NCBI RefSeq assembly: GCF_030142045.1
Contig: NZ_CP126242.1
Coordinates: 2,294,001 to 2,358,000, forward strand
Direction: 5' to 3'
Origin: Arthrobacter sp. zg-Y919
GTDB taxonomy: Bacteria; Actinomycetota; Actinomycetes; Actinomycetales; Micrococcaceae
DNA: 64,000 bases
The translations under genes were made by a program, and so were the position numbers. Below, in pieces: positions 27,151 through 35,970 of the stretch (positions are counted from its first letter, which is position 1; each line of letters opens with the position of its first letter). The notes beneath the pieces are model-generated. The model was not told where the DNA came from and searched no databases. It saw only the letters and a list, made by a program, of their open reading frames with translations.

Positions 27151-29249
27151 CGAGCACCATGGCCGAGGATCAGCTCCGCCCTCTCTGCATACGAGACATT
27201 TTCGAAGGTCCGTCCTACCGCGTGCCGCTTTATCAGCGCGCCTACGCGTGGACCTCAGCAGAGGTCCAGACACTCCTAGCCGACATCCGGGACGCCCGAA
27301 TCAACAGCGTGGCGAGTGCTGGCCGGGAGGAAATCCGTGACTACTTCATCGGCTCGCTCGTCGTAAACACCGTAAGGTCTGACGATCGCGTGATCTATGA
27401 GGTGGTCGACGGACAGCAGCGGCTGACCACGTTGTTCATTGTTCTGGCTGTGGCCTCGGGCGTCGACTTGGACGGCCGTCCCGCCTGGGCGGATACCCTC
27501 GACGGGAAACTCAGCTTTGAAGGTCGTGACGGCGCTCATACCGATCTGCAGCGTCTAGCCCGCGATGGCGCCGCTGCCATCAACAGGCTATCGACGGACG
27601 GTATCAAGCAGGCCGCCGAACTCGTGGACAAAGCCGTCGCCAGGGGAAGCGGCCCCACGAATGACACCACTGCGGACATTCCCGAAGCAGTGTTCAGCGC
27701 TGACGACCTCGAGTACATGCTCGATCACGTGAAAGTTTTGCGTACCGAGCTGCCTCACGGAACGGACCTGAACCACTACTTCGAAGTAATGAACACGCGG
27801 GGTGAACAGCTCGAAAAACATGAGATTCTGAAGTCACGGTTGATCTCGTTCCTCAAGGACCCAGCCGAACAGACCATCTTCTCCCAAGTATGGGACGCCT
27901 GTGCGGTGCTGGACCGGCACATTCAAACGCAGTTCCCGACGAAAAGGGACAACGCCGCGCCCTCCAAGCGAGACCGGATCTTTGGCGACCAATGGGAACA
28001 ATTCATCCCCCGAAATGGAACCGAGCTCTTCAACACGCTGGCAGAATTCTCGCAGCAGCGCGGGTCTGGAACTGCCATGAACAGCCTTTTACCGCAAGAC
28101 AGCAACGATGATCTACTCGATCTTTTTGAAGTCCTCAATCTGCGCTCTGACGACCATCTGTTTGGTGCCAGTGACCACGCCGACGAGGACGATCCAAGCA
28201 GCTACGGTGCCATCATCGATTTCCCAAACCTGCTCCTACATGTACTGAAAATCCAACAGCGGGAAACCCACACGTGGGCGGGCGAGGACGATAGGGGTAC
28301 CGGGTTCGTCCGTCTGGAGGACAAGTATCTCCTGGCAGAGTTTGAGCGGGCGAAGCCATCCATGGATGAGGCGTGGGTGCGCGAGTTCGCTCAGCTGCTG
28401 CTGAAGACCCGCTATTTGATGGACACGTACGTGATACGAACCCAAAGGACCACCGCCGGCGATGACGAAGAGAACTGGGTCCTCCGTCGCGCTCATAAGT
28501 ACAAGTCAGAGAAGGGGACGAACCAGCTCAGCGCTCGGGGCACTTTCAGGGATGACGACGGCCAGGAGCCATTGCAACGCAGAGTGCTCATGCTGCAGGC
28601 GATGTTTCAGGTCACCGACTCCCGGAGGGCATCGAAGTACTTCCTCTTCCAGGCGCTTCAGTGGCTACATCGCCAGGACGATCCGTCGCGGGTGAACGGC
28701 GAGGCTTTCGCACAACAACTGGAGTCCTCAGCCTGTGAGCGATTGCACGCCTTGAACTTCACAGCTGTGCTTCACCAAGGCACGCATGTGCCGAACTTCT
28801 TGTTCAATCTGCTCGACTACGAGCTGTGGCGGCTTGCGTCCGTTCCCGGCGCCGAAGACGCCGGACGGCTCCTCGGCACTGAAGACGTTGCCGCATTGGT
28901 AAGCGCTGCTCCAGCGTTCCGGTTCCGATACCGGACTTCTGTGGAGCACTTCTACCCTGCGACCCCTGCTGCGGAGCAAGGGCATCGGCCTCTGGAAGGC
29001 GCGCTCGGCGATCGCTTTGGAAACCTGTGCATCATGTCTCGATCGGAGAACTCACGCCGTAACAACCTCATGCCGAAGGCAAAGGCGGAGGAATTTGCTT
29101 CCACGGGCCAGAGCCTCAAATTCCAGCTGATGGCTGACCTTACCCGAGTAGAAACGGGGTGGGGAGAGAATCAAATAATGAAGCATGGCGACGCGATGGA
29201 GCGAGTGCTGGAAAATGTTGTCGGGCACTCGAAGGACCGCGGAGTCTAA
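27147..29249 (+). CDS. DUF262 + HNH/DUF1524-like protein, subunit B
   Basis: A 700-residue protein with an N-terminal DUF262 domain (YQRAYAW at 29-35, VVDGQQRLTTLF around 87-98, FEVMNTRGEQLEKHEIL at about 212-228). Its C-terminus resembles DUF1524/HNH nucleases: SVEHFYP at about residue 598-604, GNLCIMS near 625, and RRNNLMPKAKAEEF near 637-650, which fits the EH..P / GNL / N..K pattern of the GmrD fold. The middle is a helical region without recognised motifs. This is the architecture of GmrSD-type type IV restriction enzymes and SspE, here coupled to a second DUF262 subunit. It is cotranscribed with subunit A, and its base composition is also lower in GC than that of the host. Confidence 0.8.
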   Translation: MTSTMAEDQLRPLCIRDIFEGPSYRVPLYQRAYAWTSAEVQTLLADIRDARINSVASAGREEIRDYFIGSLVVNTVRSDDRVIYEVVDGQQRLTTLFIVLAVASGVDLDGRPAWADTLDGKLSFEGRDGAHTDLQRLARDGAAAINRLSTDGIKQAAELVDKAVARGSGPTNDTTADIPEAVFSADDLEYMLDHVKVLRTELPHGTDLNHYFEVMNTRGEQLEKHEILKSRLISFLKDPAEQTIFSQVWDACAVLDRHIQTQFPTKRDNAAPSKRDRIFGDQWEQFIPRNGTELFNTLAEFSQQRGSGTAMNSLLPQDSNDDLLDLFEVLNLRSDDHLFGASDHADEDDPSSYGAIIDFPNLLLHVLKIQQRETHTWAGEDDRGTGFVRLEDKYLLAEFERAKPSMDEAWVREFAQLLLKTRYLMDTYVIRTQRTTAGDDEENWVLRRAHKYKSEKGTNQLSARGTFRDDDGQEPLQRRVLMLQAMFQVTDSRRASKYFLFQALQWLHRQDDPSRVNGEAFAQQLESSACERLHALNFTAVLHQGTHVPNFLFNLLDYELWRLASVPGAEDAGRLLGTEDVAALVSAAPAFRFRYRTSVEHFYPATPAAEQGHRPLEGALGDRFGNLCIMSRSENSRRNNLMPKAKAEEFASTGQSLKFQLMADLTRVETGWGENQIMKHGDAMERVLENVVGHSKDRGV

Positions 29250-29292
29250 TCTCCAGCGGACCTACACATGCTCCACGGCTTCACCCATAGCC

Positions 29293-29703
29293 CTACGGCT
29301 TCTCTGAACGCGGCCGGGACGGGTCGGGCCACCACCAGCGACGTCGCGATCGGCGCTTAGCCTCACGCTCAGCCCTGCGGTGGGCCGCATCGTAATAGTC
29401 CTTGCGCGCAGCATCAAAGAGCTCCTGTGGCAGGGTCAGCGGTGCACGGCTCAACTCGCATCCTGCCAGCAGATCGCTGATTGCCCCGGGAATCATACGC
29501 ATCCCCTGACTACCTTTTACGCACTTTCTGAGCTGTCCGCCCTGCTCCGTGAGTAGCACCCCCCAGGATGAATCGACCTCAGCAAGGCCGGAACAGACCA
29601 GCATCGGTGCTACCGTCTCCATCTGTTCCCGTGAAGGGGCGTTGACCTGCAGCATGTTCCACCCCGGCAGCAGCGGACGGAGCGTTGAGGGGCGCTTTTC
29701 CAT
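29293..29703 (-). CDS. Small protein of unknown function
   Basis: A 136-residue protein not recognised. It has a short N-terminal region (LRPLLPGWNMLQVNAPS), a middle part with LVCSGLAEVDSSWGVLL, and a C-terminal helix very rich in Arg, Lys and Trp (RREAKRRSRRRWWWPDPSR type), possibly nucleic-acid or membrane binding. It is convergent with the DUF262 genes. No ribosome-binding site precedes the ATG and an in-frame TGA lies just upstream. An alternative reading beginning at an ATG at 29755 in another frame (MERRDVDNAATLMTLLHHGK) joins smoothly if one G is removed near 29695, so the gene may be frameshifted. Confidence 0.45.
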   Translation of the reverse strand: MEKRPSTLRPLLPGWNMLQVNAPSREQMETVAPMLVCSGLAEVDSSWGVLLTEQGGQLRKCVKGSQGMRMIPGAISDLLAGCELSRAPLTLPQELFDAARKDYYDAAHRRAEREAKRRSRRRWWWPDPSRPRSEKP

Positions 29704-29825
29704 GATGCAGCAAGGTCATGAGCGTCGCGGCGTTATCCACGTCTCTACGTTCCATGCCGCTCAGGCTAGCGCACCTCGTGCCCCCACCGAGGCGGGAGCC
29801 ATCACCGTCACGGAAGAACGAAGAA

Positions 29826-29864
29826 AGGAAGGCCCGGGATGCCATAAGCACCCCGGGCCTTCCT
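29826..29864 (-). terminator. GC-rich hairpin
   Basis: A perfect 13-bp inverted repeat, AGGAAGGCCCGGG at 29826-29838 against 29852-29864, with a 13-base loop. It lies downstream of the frameshifted remnant at 29883-30193 and upstream of the small unknown gene, so it is a likely terminator. Confidence 0.7.
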
Positions 29865-29878
29865 CAACCAATTGGTTG
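29865..29878. repeat. Perfect 14-base palindrome
   Basis: CAACCAATTGGTTG reads the same on both strands and adjoins the hairpin at 29826-29864. It could be an operator, a recombination site, or part of the terminator. No second copy was noticed. Confidence 0.4.
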
Positions 29879-29882
29879 AAAC

Positions 29883-30193
29883 CTAGAGGTTAGACCAAAA
29901 CTCCACGACGTTCCGTAGCCGAATACCCTCTGGAGGCTGCCAGTCGAGTCCGGCGCCCGGGACCGACCATCCTGCACCCATAGTCGTGCTCGCTCCGAGA
30001 AGGTTCGGACCGGCAGCATCCTGACCGACCAGTCAGACCCCAGCACTGCTGCCGCCCAGATCAGCCGGCCATTGGACACGTACGAGCAATGCGAGGCAAG
30101 GGAACCGCCCACCTCCGGCTTCAAGGCACCCGACACGTCCGCATCGGCTCGCAGCCGCATATCTAGGTCGGAAGTCGCGTCATAATCGGCCAA
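29883..30193 (-). pseudogene. Frameshifted remnant of an unknown gene
   Basis: Two reading frames look coding and join end to end. The upstream part runs from 30193 to about 30030 (ADYDATSDLDMRLRADADV, later VSNGRLIWAAAVLGSDW). The downstream part runs from about 30030 to a TAG at 29883 (GQDAAGPNLLGASTTMGAGW, later PPEGIRLRNVVEFW). The second frame has an in-frame stop exactly where the first loses its protein-like character, so one frameshift would restore a single protein of about 100 residues. The upstream end begins only at a TTG right after a stop, so the original N-terminus may be missing. I do not recognise the family. Confidence 0.4.
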
Positions 30194-30309
30194 CTCCTAA
30201 TTGCGTATATGGTTCGAGGGGACTCGACGCGGCGATCTGTTGTGACCATTCAACACCGCGGAATTCCGAAGGCGTTTCGACGTCGAACGAAACTGGAGAC
30301 TTAATCGTA

Positions 30310-30936
30310 ATGAACTTTTTCAAAGCACGGGTTCGGCTTTGGCCTCTCCTGCTGATCACCTTCTTGGTTCTCGCGGGAATGGGCGCCGCTTTCGCATTCG
30401 GTGGACTCAACGCTGTCGCTCTCAAGTCGCTGTTCACCAGCAGTTCGAGCGAACGCGATTCCCAGGTGGTTCAGTCCGTCACGCGCATCCAAGAGGTCGC
30501 CCTGCTGAGCCTTTACATCGAGGGTGTCGCGAGAGCCGAAAGCAATCGCGAGATACTCGGCGTGGCCATACCCGCGAGCGAGACAACGACGCTGATCCAG
30601 TACAAGTTCGACGCAAAATTAGGCATCGATGGGTCACAGGTGAAGATCGAACCCACCGGCCCTGAGTCGTTTCTCGTGACTATCCCTGAATTCATCGGCA
30701 TCGGCTTTGACGAGCCCGTGTTCGAGGACGCCGTCGAGGACAAAAAAGCGCTTAGCTGGCTGGCACCGCCAGCCGTTCAAACCCGCATGATCAACAACAT
30801 TCTCAGCGACGAGAACAAGCAGAAGTACATCAGCCAAAACGAAGCAGAATTGAAAGAGCAGGCCAAAGTGTTCTACTCCGGGATCATCGCAGGCGTCGAT
30901 CCCGAGGTCACCGTCGCCTTTGAGTTCGCAGGGTAG
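30310..30936 (+). CDS. DUF4230 protein, membrane-anchored
   Basis: A 208-residue protein with one N-terminal membrane segment (about residues 11-33, WPLLLITFLVLAGMGAAFA) and an outside or periplasmic-like domain. The stretch SVTRIQEVALLSLYIEG at the start of the domain and YKFDAKLGIDGSQVKIE followed by FLVTIPEFIGIGF correspond to the DUF4230 pattern, a family of unknown function with a beta-rich core. It is less GC-rich than the host genes and lies on the island next to ychF. No partner gene is adjacent and no clear promoter was found. A short 5' sequence (GACTTAATCGTA) gives only a weak ribosome-binding site. Confidence 0.7.
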   Translation: MNFFKARVRLWPLLLITFLVLAGMGAAFAFGGLNAVALKSLFTSSSSERDSQVVQSVTRIQEVALLSLYIEGVARAESNREILGVAIPASETTTLIQYKFDAKLGIDGSQVKIEPTGPESFLVTIPEFIGIGFDEPVFEDAVEDKKALSWLAPPAVQTRMINNILSDENKQKYISQNEAELKEQAKVFYSGIIAGVDPEVTVAFEFAG

Positions 30937-31086
30937 ATGCCCGCAGCGCCGCGTCCTTGTTTAGACTAGGTTTTCGGGCGCCTGCGGGCGAGAAATCCTG
31001 ATTGGTGGTGTAAGCATCGTCGGCAAGCAGTCGAAGGTAACCGACTGGCGCCTGCCGGAATAGACACTTATCAAAGCTTGCCCCCG

Positions 31087-31137
31087 ATATAGAAATGCCG
31101 CCCTCTTACGTTTTCGCGGAGGGCGGCATTTCTATTG
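31087..31137. terminator. Bidirectional terminator beside ychF
   Basis: A 17-bp inverted repeat, 31089-31105 (including GAAATGCCGCCCTC) against 31119-31135, with a 13-base loop. It serves the 3' end of ychF on the minus strand and may also serve the DUF4230 gene on the plus strand. Confidence 0.85.
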
Positions 31138-31152
31138 ATTCAGAAGAGAAAT

Positions 31153-32238
31153 CTAGACATTAAACCTAAACTCCACCACGTCGCCGTCGGCCATAACGTA
31201 GTCCTTGCCTTCGATGCGGACCTTGCCGCGGGACTTGGCCTCGGCCATGGAGCCGGCGTCGACCAGGTCTTCGAAGGAAACAACTTCGGCCTTGATGAAG
31301 CCGCGCTGGAAATCGGTGTGGATGACGCCGGCAGCCTGGGGCGCGGTGTCGCCCTTGCGGATGGTCCAGGCGCGGGTTTCCTTGGGGCCGGCAGTCAGGT
31401 ATGTCTGCAGGCCGAGGGTGTGGAAGCCGACGCGGGCCAGCTGGTCCAGGCCGGATTCCTCCTGGCCGTTCATTTCCAGCATTTCGCGGGCTTCTTCTTC
31501 GTCCAGCTCCACCAGATCGGCTTCGAGCTTGGCATCGAGGAAGATGGCGTCCGCCGGTGCCACGAGTTCGCGCAGCTCGGCCTGGCGGTCCGGGTTGCCC
31601 AGCACGGCGTCGTCGACGTTGAACACGTAGATGAACGGCTTGGCGGTGAGCAGGCTCAGCTCGCGCAGGTGTTCCATGTCCAGCTTGTCGCTGGCCACGG
31701 AGGAGAAGATCGTGTCGCCGCGCTCGAGCACAGTCTGGGCCGCCTGCATGGCAGCCAGCTGCGCCGCGTCGCGCTTCTTGATCTTGACTTCCTTCTCCAC
31801 CCGCGGGATCGCCTTTTCCAGCGTCTGCAGGTCCGCGAGGATCAGTTCGGTGTTGATGGTTTCCATGTCCGAACGCGGGTCCACCTTGCCGTCCACGTGG
31901 ATGACGTCGGGGTCATCGAACACGCGGATAACCTGGGCAATAGCTTCCGCTTCGCGGATGTTGGCGAGGAACTGGTTGCCCAGGCCTTCACCTTCGGAAG
32001 CGCCCTTGACGATCCCGGCGATGTCCACGAAGGACACGGTTGCGGGGAGGATGCGCGCCGAACCGTGGATTTCGGCCAGCTTGGCCAGCCGCGGGTCGGG
32101 AAGGGACACGACGCCGACGTTCGGTTCGATGGTGGCGAACGGATAGTTCGCCGCCAGCACGTTGTTGCGGGTCAGCGCATTGAACAGGGTTGATTTGCCG
32201 ACGTTGGGCAGGCCGACGATGCCAATAGTAAGAGCCAC
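31153..32238 (-). CDS. ychF: Ribosome-binding ATPase YchF
   Basis: A universally conserved OBG-family P-loop protein that binds the ribosome and prefers ATP over GTP. The 361-residue protein has the complete pattern: G1 [15 protein letters not shown] at 8-22, switch [22 protein letters not shown], then the altered G4 region FNVDDAVL, a coiled-coil insertion with [15 protein letters not shown], and the C-terminal TGS-like domain with [20 protein letters not shown] and [15 protein letters not shown]. It is followed by a strong bidirectional terminator, and its 3' end borders the accessory island. Confidence 0.97.
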   Translation of the reverse strand: MALTIGIVGLPNVGKSTLFNALTRNNVLAANYPFATIEPNVGVVSLPDPRLAKLAEIHGSARILPATVSFVDIAGIVKGASEGEGLGNQFLANIREAEAIAQVIRVFDDPDVIHVDGKVDPRSDMETINTELILADLQTLEKAIPRVEKEVKIKKRDAAQLAAMQAAQTVLERGDTIFSSVASDKLDMEHLRELSLLTAKPFIYVFNVDDAVLGNPDRQAELRELVAPADAIFLDAKLEADLVELDEEEAREMLEMNGQEESGLDQLARVGFHTLGLQTYLTAGPKETRAWTIRKGDTAPQAAGVIHTDFQRGFIKAEVVSFEDLVDAGSMAEAKSRGKVRIEGKDYVMADGDVVEFRFNV

Positions 32239-32259
32239 GTTAGTAAATGATACCGGGCG

Positions 32260-33345
32260 CTAGGACTCGTCGGCACGACGGCGGCCGCCCAGGCCGCGGG
32301 ATGAGTCACCCATGGCCTTCAGCGTCGCGCGGATTTCCTTCGGCAGGGAGAAGATGATGTCCTCCTCGGCCGTCACTACCTCTTCGACGTCGCCGTAGCC
32401 GTACTGGGCCAGGAGGTGCAGCACATCCTGGACCAGGTTCTCAGGAACGGAGGCACCGGAGGTCACACCGACCGTGGCGACGCCCTCGAACCAGCTCTCG
32501 TCCACCTCGTTGGCAAAGTCCACGCGGTAGGAGGCCTTGGCGCCGTATTCCAGCGCCACCTCCACCAGCCGGACGGAGTTGGAGGAGTTCGCCGAACCCA
32601 CCACCAGCACCAGGTCCGCTTCCGGGGCAATCTTCTTGATGGCTGCCTGCCGGTTGGAGGTTGCGTAGCAAATGTCGTCGCTGGGCGGGTCCTGCAGGGA
32701 GGGGAAGCGTTCGCGCAGCAGGTTCACGGTGTGCATGGCTTCGTCCACGCTCAGCGTGGTCTGGGACAGCCAGATGACCTTGTCCGGGTCCCGGACGGTG
32801 ACCTTGTCCACGTCTTCGGGGCCGTTGACAATCTGCATGTGCTCCGGCGCCTCGCCGTAGGTGCCCTCAACCTCTTCGTGGCCTTCGTGTCCGATCAGCA
32901 GGATGTCGAAGTCATCGCGGGCAAACCGGACGGCTTCGCGGTGCACCTTGGTGACCAGCGGGCAGGTGGCATCGATGGTGCGCAGCTGCCGGTCCGCCGC
33001 GGACTGCACGACGGCGGGTGAGACACCGTGGGCGGAGAAGATCAGCAGCGAGCCCTCGGGCACCTCGTCGGTTTCATCCACGAAGATCGCACCCTTTTCC
33101 TCCAGCGTGGTCACCACGTGCAGGTTGTGGACAATCTGCTTCCGGACGTACACCGGCGGCCCGTACGCCTCCAGCGCCTTTTCGACGGCGATGACGGCCC
33201 GGTCCACTCCGGCGCAGTAGCCGCGCGGTGCAGCCAGCATCACGCGCCGCGGACCGAAAACGGGAGCGGCAGCGGCCACTTCCTCGGGGGTGCGGCGCCG
33301 CCGGGGCACGGTGGGCATAGGCACGGAGATAACTGTGCTGGTCAT
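32260..33345 (-). CDS. ispH: 4-hydroxy-3-methylbut-2-enyl diphosphate reductase
   Basis: The last enzyme of the MEP isoprenoid pathway, a [4Fe-4S] protein that makes IPP and DMAPP. The 361-residue protein has the three cluster cysteines in [24 protein letters not shown] and [11 protein letters not shown]. The conserved His residues in QIVHN and SAHGVSP are also present, together with the proton-donating Glu region after the second cysteine. The N-terminal 30 residues are an extra, proline-rich stretch, and translation might begin later. It lies 20 bases upstream of ychF on the same strand, so the two genes may be cotranscribed. Confidence 0.96.
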   Translation of the reverse strand: MTSTVISVPMPTVPRRRRTPEEVAAAAPVFGPRRVMLAAPRGYCAGVDRAVIAVEKALEAYGPPVYVRKQIVHNLHVVTTLEEKGAIFVDETDEVPEGSLLIFSAHGVSPAVVQSAADRQLRTIDATCPLVTKVHREAVRFARDDFDILLIGHEGHEEVEGTYGEAPEHMQIVNGPEDVDKVTVRDPDKVIWLSQTTLSVDEAMHTVNLLRERFPSLQDPPSDDICYATSNRQAAIKKIAPEADLVLVVGSANSSNSVRLVEVALEYGAKASYRVDFANEVDESWFEGVATVGVTSGASVPENLVQDVLHLLAQYGYGDVEEVVTAEEDIIFSLPKEIRATLKAMGDSSRGLGGRRRADES

Positions 33346-33412
33346 GCACCCATGCTATCGGGTGGACCCGGCGATCCCGTCCCCGGCGGCGGTGGGTACG
33401 CTCACAGCAGAC

Positions 33413-34258
33413 CTACCGCCGCGAACCCCTGAGGAACCGTGCGAGCATCCCCACCACGAAGGCCGCGGCTCCGGCCAGTATCAGGCCGACGGTCCAGCTC
33501 CTCAGGCTCCCGATTGCCTGCCCGGCGAAGGCCTCGGCGAACGCGGACGCCACCGGGCTGCCGAGCTGCTGCGCGACTAGCCGGACGGGCACCAATCCGG
33601 CTCCCAGCCACAGCACTCCCCCGGCGACCGCCACGCCGAGCCCGAGCATCGCGAAGGTGGTGGACCGGCGTCGTGCGGCGATCAGGGCCAGGAGGCCTGC
33701 AACGGCGGCGGCGAGCGCCAGGAGCGGCCAGGCCTCGCCGGCCCGCTGGACATTGGAGATCAGGTCCGCCTGCCCCGCTCCCCCGATCTCCACCGGAACC
33801 TGCTCCGGGGCGGGCACCGATGCGCCCAGTTCCCCGCCCACGCTGCCGGTGACAAGTCCTACCAGGGGCGCGACGTCGAGCGTCACCGCGCTGCCCGTCC
33901 CCTCCGCGGCATTACCAAAGGTCAGTGCATGCGAGCGGCGCAGCGTCTCGCTCCAGGCCTCCGGGTACTCCGGCAGCGACTGGACCTGTTCCACGGCCGT
34001 GGTGATCAGCGGCCCCACCAGCCCGGCCAGCGGCGCGGGAACATCCACCGACACGGCGCCGGACAGGGACGTGGCGAGTTCACCCTGGAGGGATTCGTCC
34101 TGTGCCAGCGGCTCCCCCAGCGCGGCAAAGCCGGTTTCCGAAACCACATTCGTGTTCAGCCATGCACCACAGAACGCCGCCGCGGCGAGCAGGACGGCCA
34201 GCAGTCCGAAGACAACGGAGGCGAAGTTGCGCATAAGAGAAAAAGTTCCTTTGTCCAT
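33413..34258 (-). CDS. Membrane protein with large outside domain
   Basis: A 281-residue protein with an N-terminal membrane segment (FASVVFGLLAVLLAAAAFCGAW), a large polar domain of about 130 residues, and three C-terminal membrane segments (ALAAAVAGLLALIAA, FAMLGLGVAVAGGVLWLGAG, VGLILAGAAAFVVGMLA). The outside part is Ser/Gly/Ala/Pro-rich without motifs I recognise. Two starts are possible: the ATG at 34258 (MDKGTFSLMRN) and one at 34234, the latter with AAAGGA 12 bases upstream. It is divergent from xseA. The function is unknown. The four-segment layout is typical of small actinobacterial envelope proteins. Confidence 0.65.
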   Translation of the reverse strand: MDKGTFSLMRNFASVVFGLLAVLLAAAAFCGAWLNTNVVSETGFAALGEPLAQDESLQGELATSLSGAVSVDVPAPLAGLVGPLITTAVEQVQSLPEYPEAWSETLRRSHALTFGNAAEGTGSAVTLDVAPLVGLVTGSVGGELGASVPAPEQVPVEIGGAGQADLISNVQRAGEAWPLLALAAAVAGLLALIAARRRSTTFAMLGLGVAVAGGVLWLGAGLVPVRLVAQQLGSPVASAFAEAFAGQAIGSLRSWTVGLILAGAAAFVVGMLARFLRGSRR

Positions 34259-34385
34259 GGGGTTCCGCACACCCTTGGCGGGCAGGCGGAACCGGACCGG
34301 GGGAAGCACCTGATAGACATTAAGCCTGCGCCGGTTTCTTCCACCGGCCCGAGAGCCAGTTCCAATCCACTGCGGGAGCTTCCAG

Positions 34386-35654
34386 ATGCAAGATGACAGC
34401 GGACCATTGAGTCCCGAGAATACCCCGGAGCAGACCACCCTGCCCGCCACGGCGGCTGAGACGTCCCCCGAGAACCCCTGGCCGCTGGCGCTGCTCTCGA
34501 AGAACCTCAAAAGCTACATCGACCGCGCCCCCGCCACCTGGGTGGAGGGCCAGGTGATCGAGCTGAACCGGCGCGCCAACGCCTCCTACATCACCCTGCG
34601 CGACGTCGACGCCGAGGTCTCACTGTCCCTGACCGCGTGGAGCACGGTCATGAACCGGCTCGAGCTTCCGCTGGAACGCGGCGCACGCGTGGTCGCCCTG
34701 GTGAAGCCTGATTTCTGGGTCAAGACCGGACGGCTCTCCATGCAGACCCGGGACATCCGGCCGGTGGGGCTGGGCGACCTGCTGGCACGAATTGAACGCC
34801 TGCGGCACGCCCTGGCGGCCGAAGGCCTCTTCCGCGAGGACCGCAAGCTGCCGCTGCCGCTGCTGCCGGGCAGGATCGGGCTGATCACCGGCCGGAACTC
34901 GGACGCCATGAAGGACGTCATGCGCAACGCCGCGCTGCGTTGGCCCGCGGTGGAGTTTGAAGTCCGCGAAGTCGCGGTGCAGGGCGTCAATGCGGTGGCC
35001 GAGGTCAGCCGTGCCCTGGCGGAACTCGATGCCATGCCCGAAGTGGACGTGATCATCATTGCCCGCGGCGGCGGCTCGCTGGAGGACCTGCTGGCGTTCA
35101 GCCACGAGGACCTGGTCCGGGCAGTGTCAGCGGCGCAGACTCCGGTGGTCAGCGCCATCGGGCACGAGGCGGACCGTCCCCTGCTCGACGAAGTGGCCGA
35201 CCTGCGCGCCTCCACGCCCACCGACGCCGCGAAGCGCGTGGTGCCGGATGTCGGCGAGGAGCTGGCACGGGTCCGACAGTCCCGCGCGCAACTGCGCCGG
35301 GTCCTCACCACCCTGCTGGGTCGGGAAACCGACCGGCTGACGCATATCCGTTCCCGTCCGGCCCTGGCCGCTCCGCTGTCCATGGTGGACCGGCGCCAGG
35401 AAGAAATATCCCGGCTGCGGTCCCGCGCCATGTCCGCCGTCACTGCCGAGGTCCGCCGGGATGCGGACCGGATCGGCCACCTGCGGGCGCAGGTCCGCGC
35501 ACTGTCGCCGCAGAACACCCTGGACCGCGGCTACGCGGTGGTCCAGCTCCAGGACGGCTCCGTGGTGCGCGACGCCGCAACGGTACCCGCCGCCGCACAG
35601 CTGCGGATCCGCGTGGCCGTCGGCGAACTCACCGCCACCGAAGGCACCCGGTAG
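34386..35654 (+). CDS. xseA: Exodeoxyribonuclease VII large subunit
   Basis: The catalytic subunit of the single-strand-specific exonuclease that trims DNA ends in repair. The 422-residue protein has the N-terminal OB-fold ([20 protein letters not shown]), followed by the catalytic domain with [41 protein letters not shown] (the GGGSLEDL signature) and [22 protein letters not shown]-terminal helical region and [11 protein letters not shown], a typical XseA end, complete it. xseB follows after about 50 bases. The ATG is preceded by GGGAGC. Confidence 0.96.
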   Translation: MQDDSGPLSPENTPEQTTLPATAAETSPENPWPLALLSKNLKSYIDRAPATWVEGQVIELNRRANASYITLRDVDAEVSLSLTAWSTVMNRLELPLERGARVVALVKPDFWVKTGRLSMQTRDIRPVGLGDLLARIERLRHALAAEGLFREDRKLPLPLLPGRIGLITGRNSDAMKDVMRNAALRWPAVEFEVREVAVQGVNAVAEVSRALAELDAMPEVDVIIIARGGGSLEDLLAFSHEDLVRAVSAAQTPVVSAIGHEADRPLLDEVADLRASTPTDAAKRVVPDVGEELARVRQSRAQLRRVLTTLLGRETDRLTHIRSRPALAAPLSMVDRRQEEISRLRSRAMSAVTAEVRRDADRIGHLRAQVRALSPQNTLDRGYAVVQLQDGSVVRDAATVPAAAQLRIRVAVGELTATEGTR

Positions 35655-35703
35655 CCGATACCGGCTGCCCCTTGATCATTACCGAAAACGAAGAGGACCC
35701 GAC

Positions 35704-35949
35704 ATGAGTGAAACACCCGCAGCACAGGCCACACCGGCAGTACCCGAGGACATCCAGGCCATGAGCTACGAGCAGGCCCGCGACGAGCTGCTCGCCGTGG
35801 TGGGCCGGCTCGAAACCGGCGGCGCCAGCCTCGAGGAGTCCCTGGCCCTCTGGGAACGCGGCGAACACCTGGCCACCCGCTGCGAATCCTGGCTTGAGGG
35901 AGCCCGCCAGCGCCTGGACGCTGCCCGCACCCAGGCCTCCGGCGAGTAA
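35704..35949 (+). CDS. xseB: Exodeoxyribonuclease VII small subunit
   Basis: The small helical subunit that forms a complex with XseA. The 81-residue protein has the family core [20 protein letters not shown], with [20 protein letters not shown] and the [12 protein letters not shown] helix. The N-terminal 20 residues are an Ala/Pro/Thr-rich stretch. The upstream reading frame is open, but the ATG at 35704 begins the family sequence and has GAGGAC nearby. It forms an operon with xseA. No terminator was recognised before the convergent aminotransferase gene, which ends about 20 bases downstream. Confidence 0.93.
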   Translation: MSETPAAQATPAVPEDIQAMSYEQARDELLAVVGRLETGGASLEESLALWERGEHLATRCESWLEGARQRLDAARTQASGE

Positions 35950-35970
35950 CCGCAAGTCAGACTGGGGCAG

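Noticed and set aside
27147..29249. Assigning the DUF262 pair to the Ssp or Dnd phosphorothioate systems
   Set aside because: No sspABCD or dnd genes are in the window, so only the shared domain architecture is noted.
30937..31086. Possible tRNA or small RNA in the gap between DUF4230 and ychF
   Set aside because: No cloverleaf or anticodon arm could be drawn; only the terminator at 31087-31137 is supported.
34259..34510. N-terminal extension of the membrane protein divergent from xseA
   Set aside because: It overlaps the xseA 5' end and reads as non-membrane, unconserved sequence. The first likely membrane segment begins after 34258.
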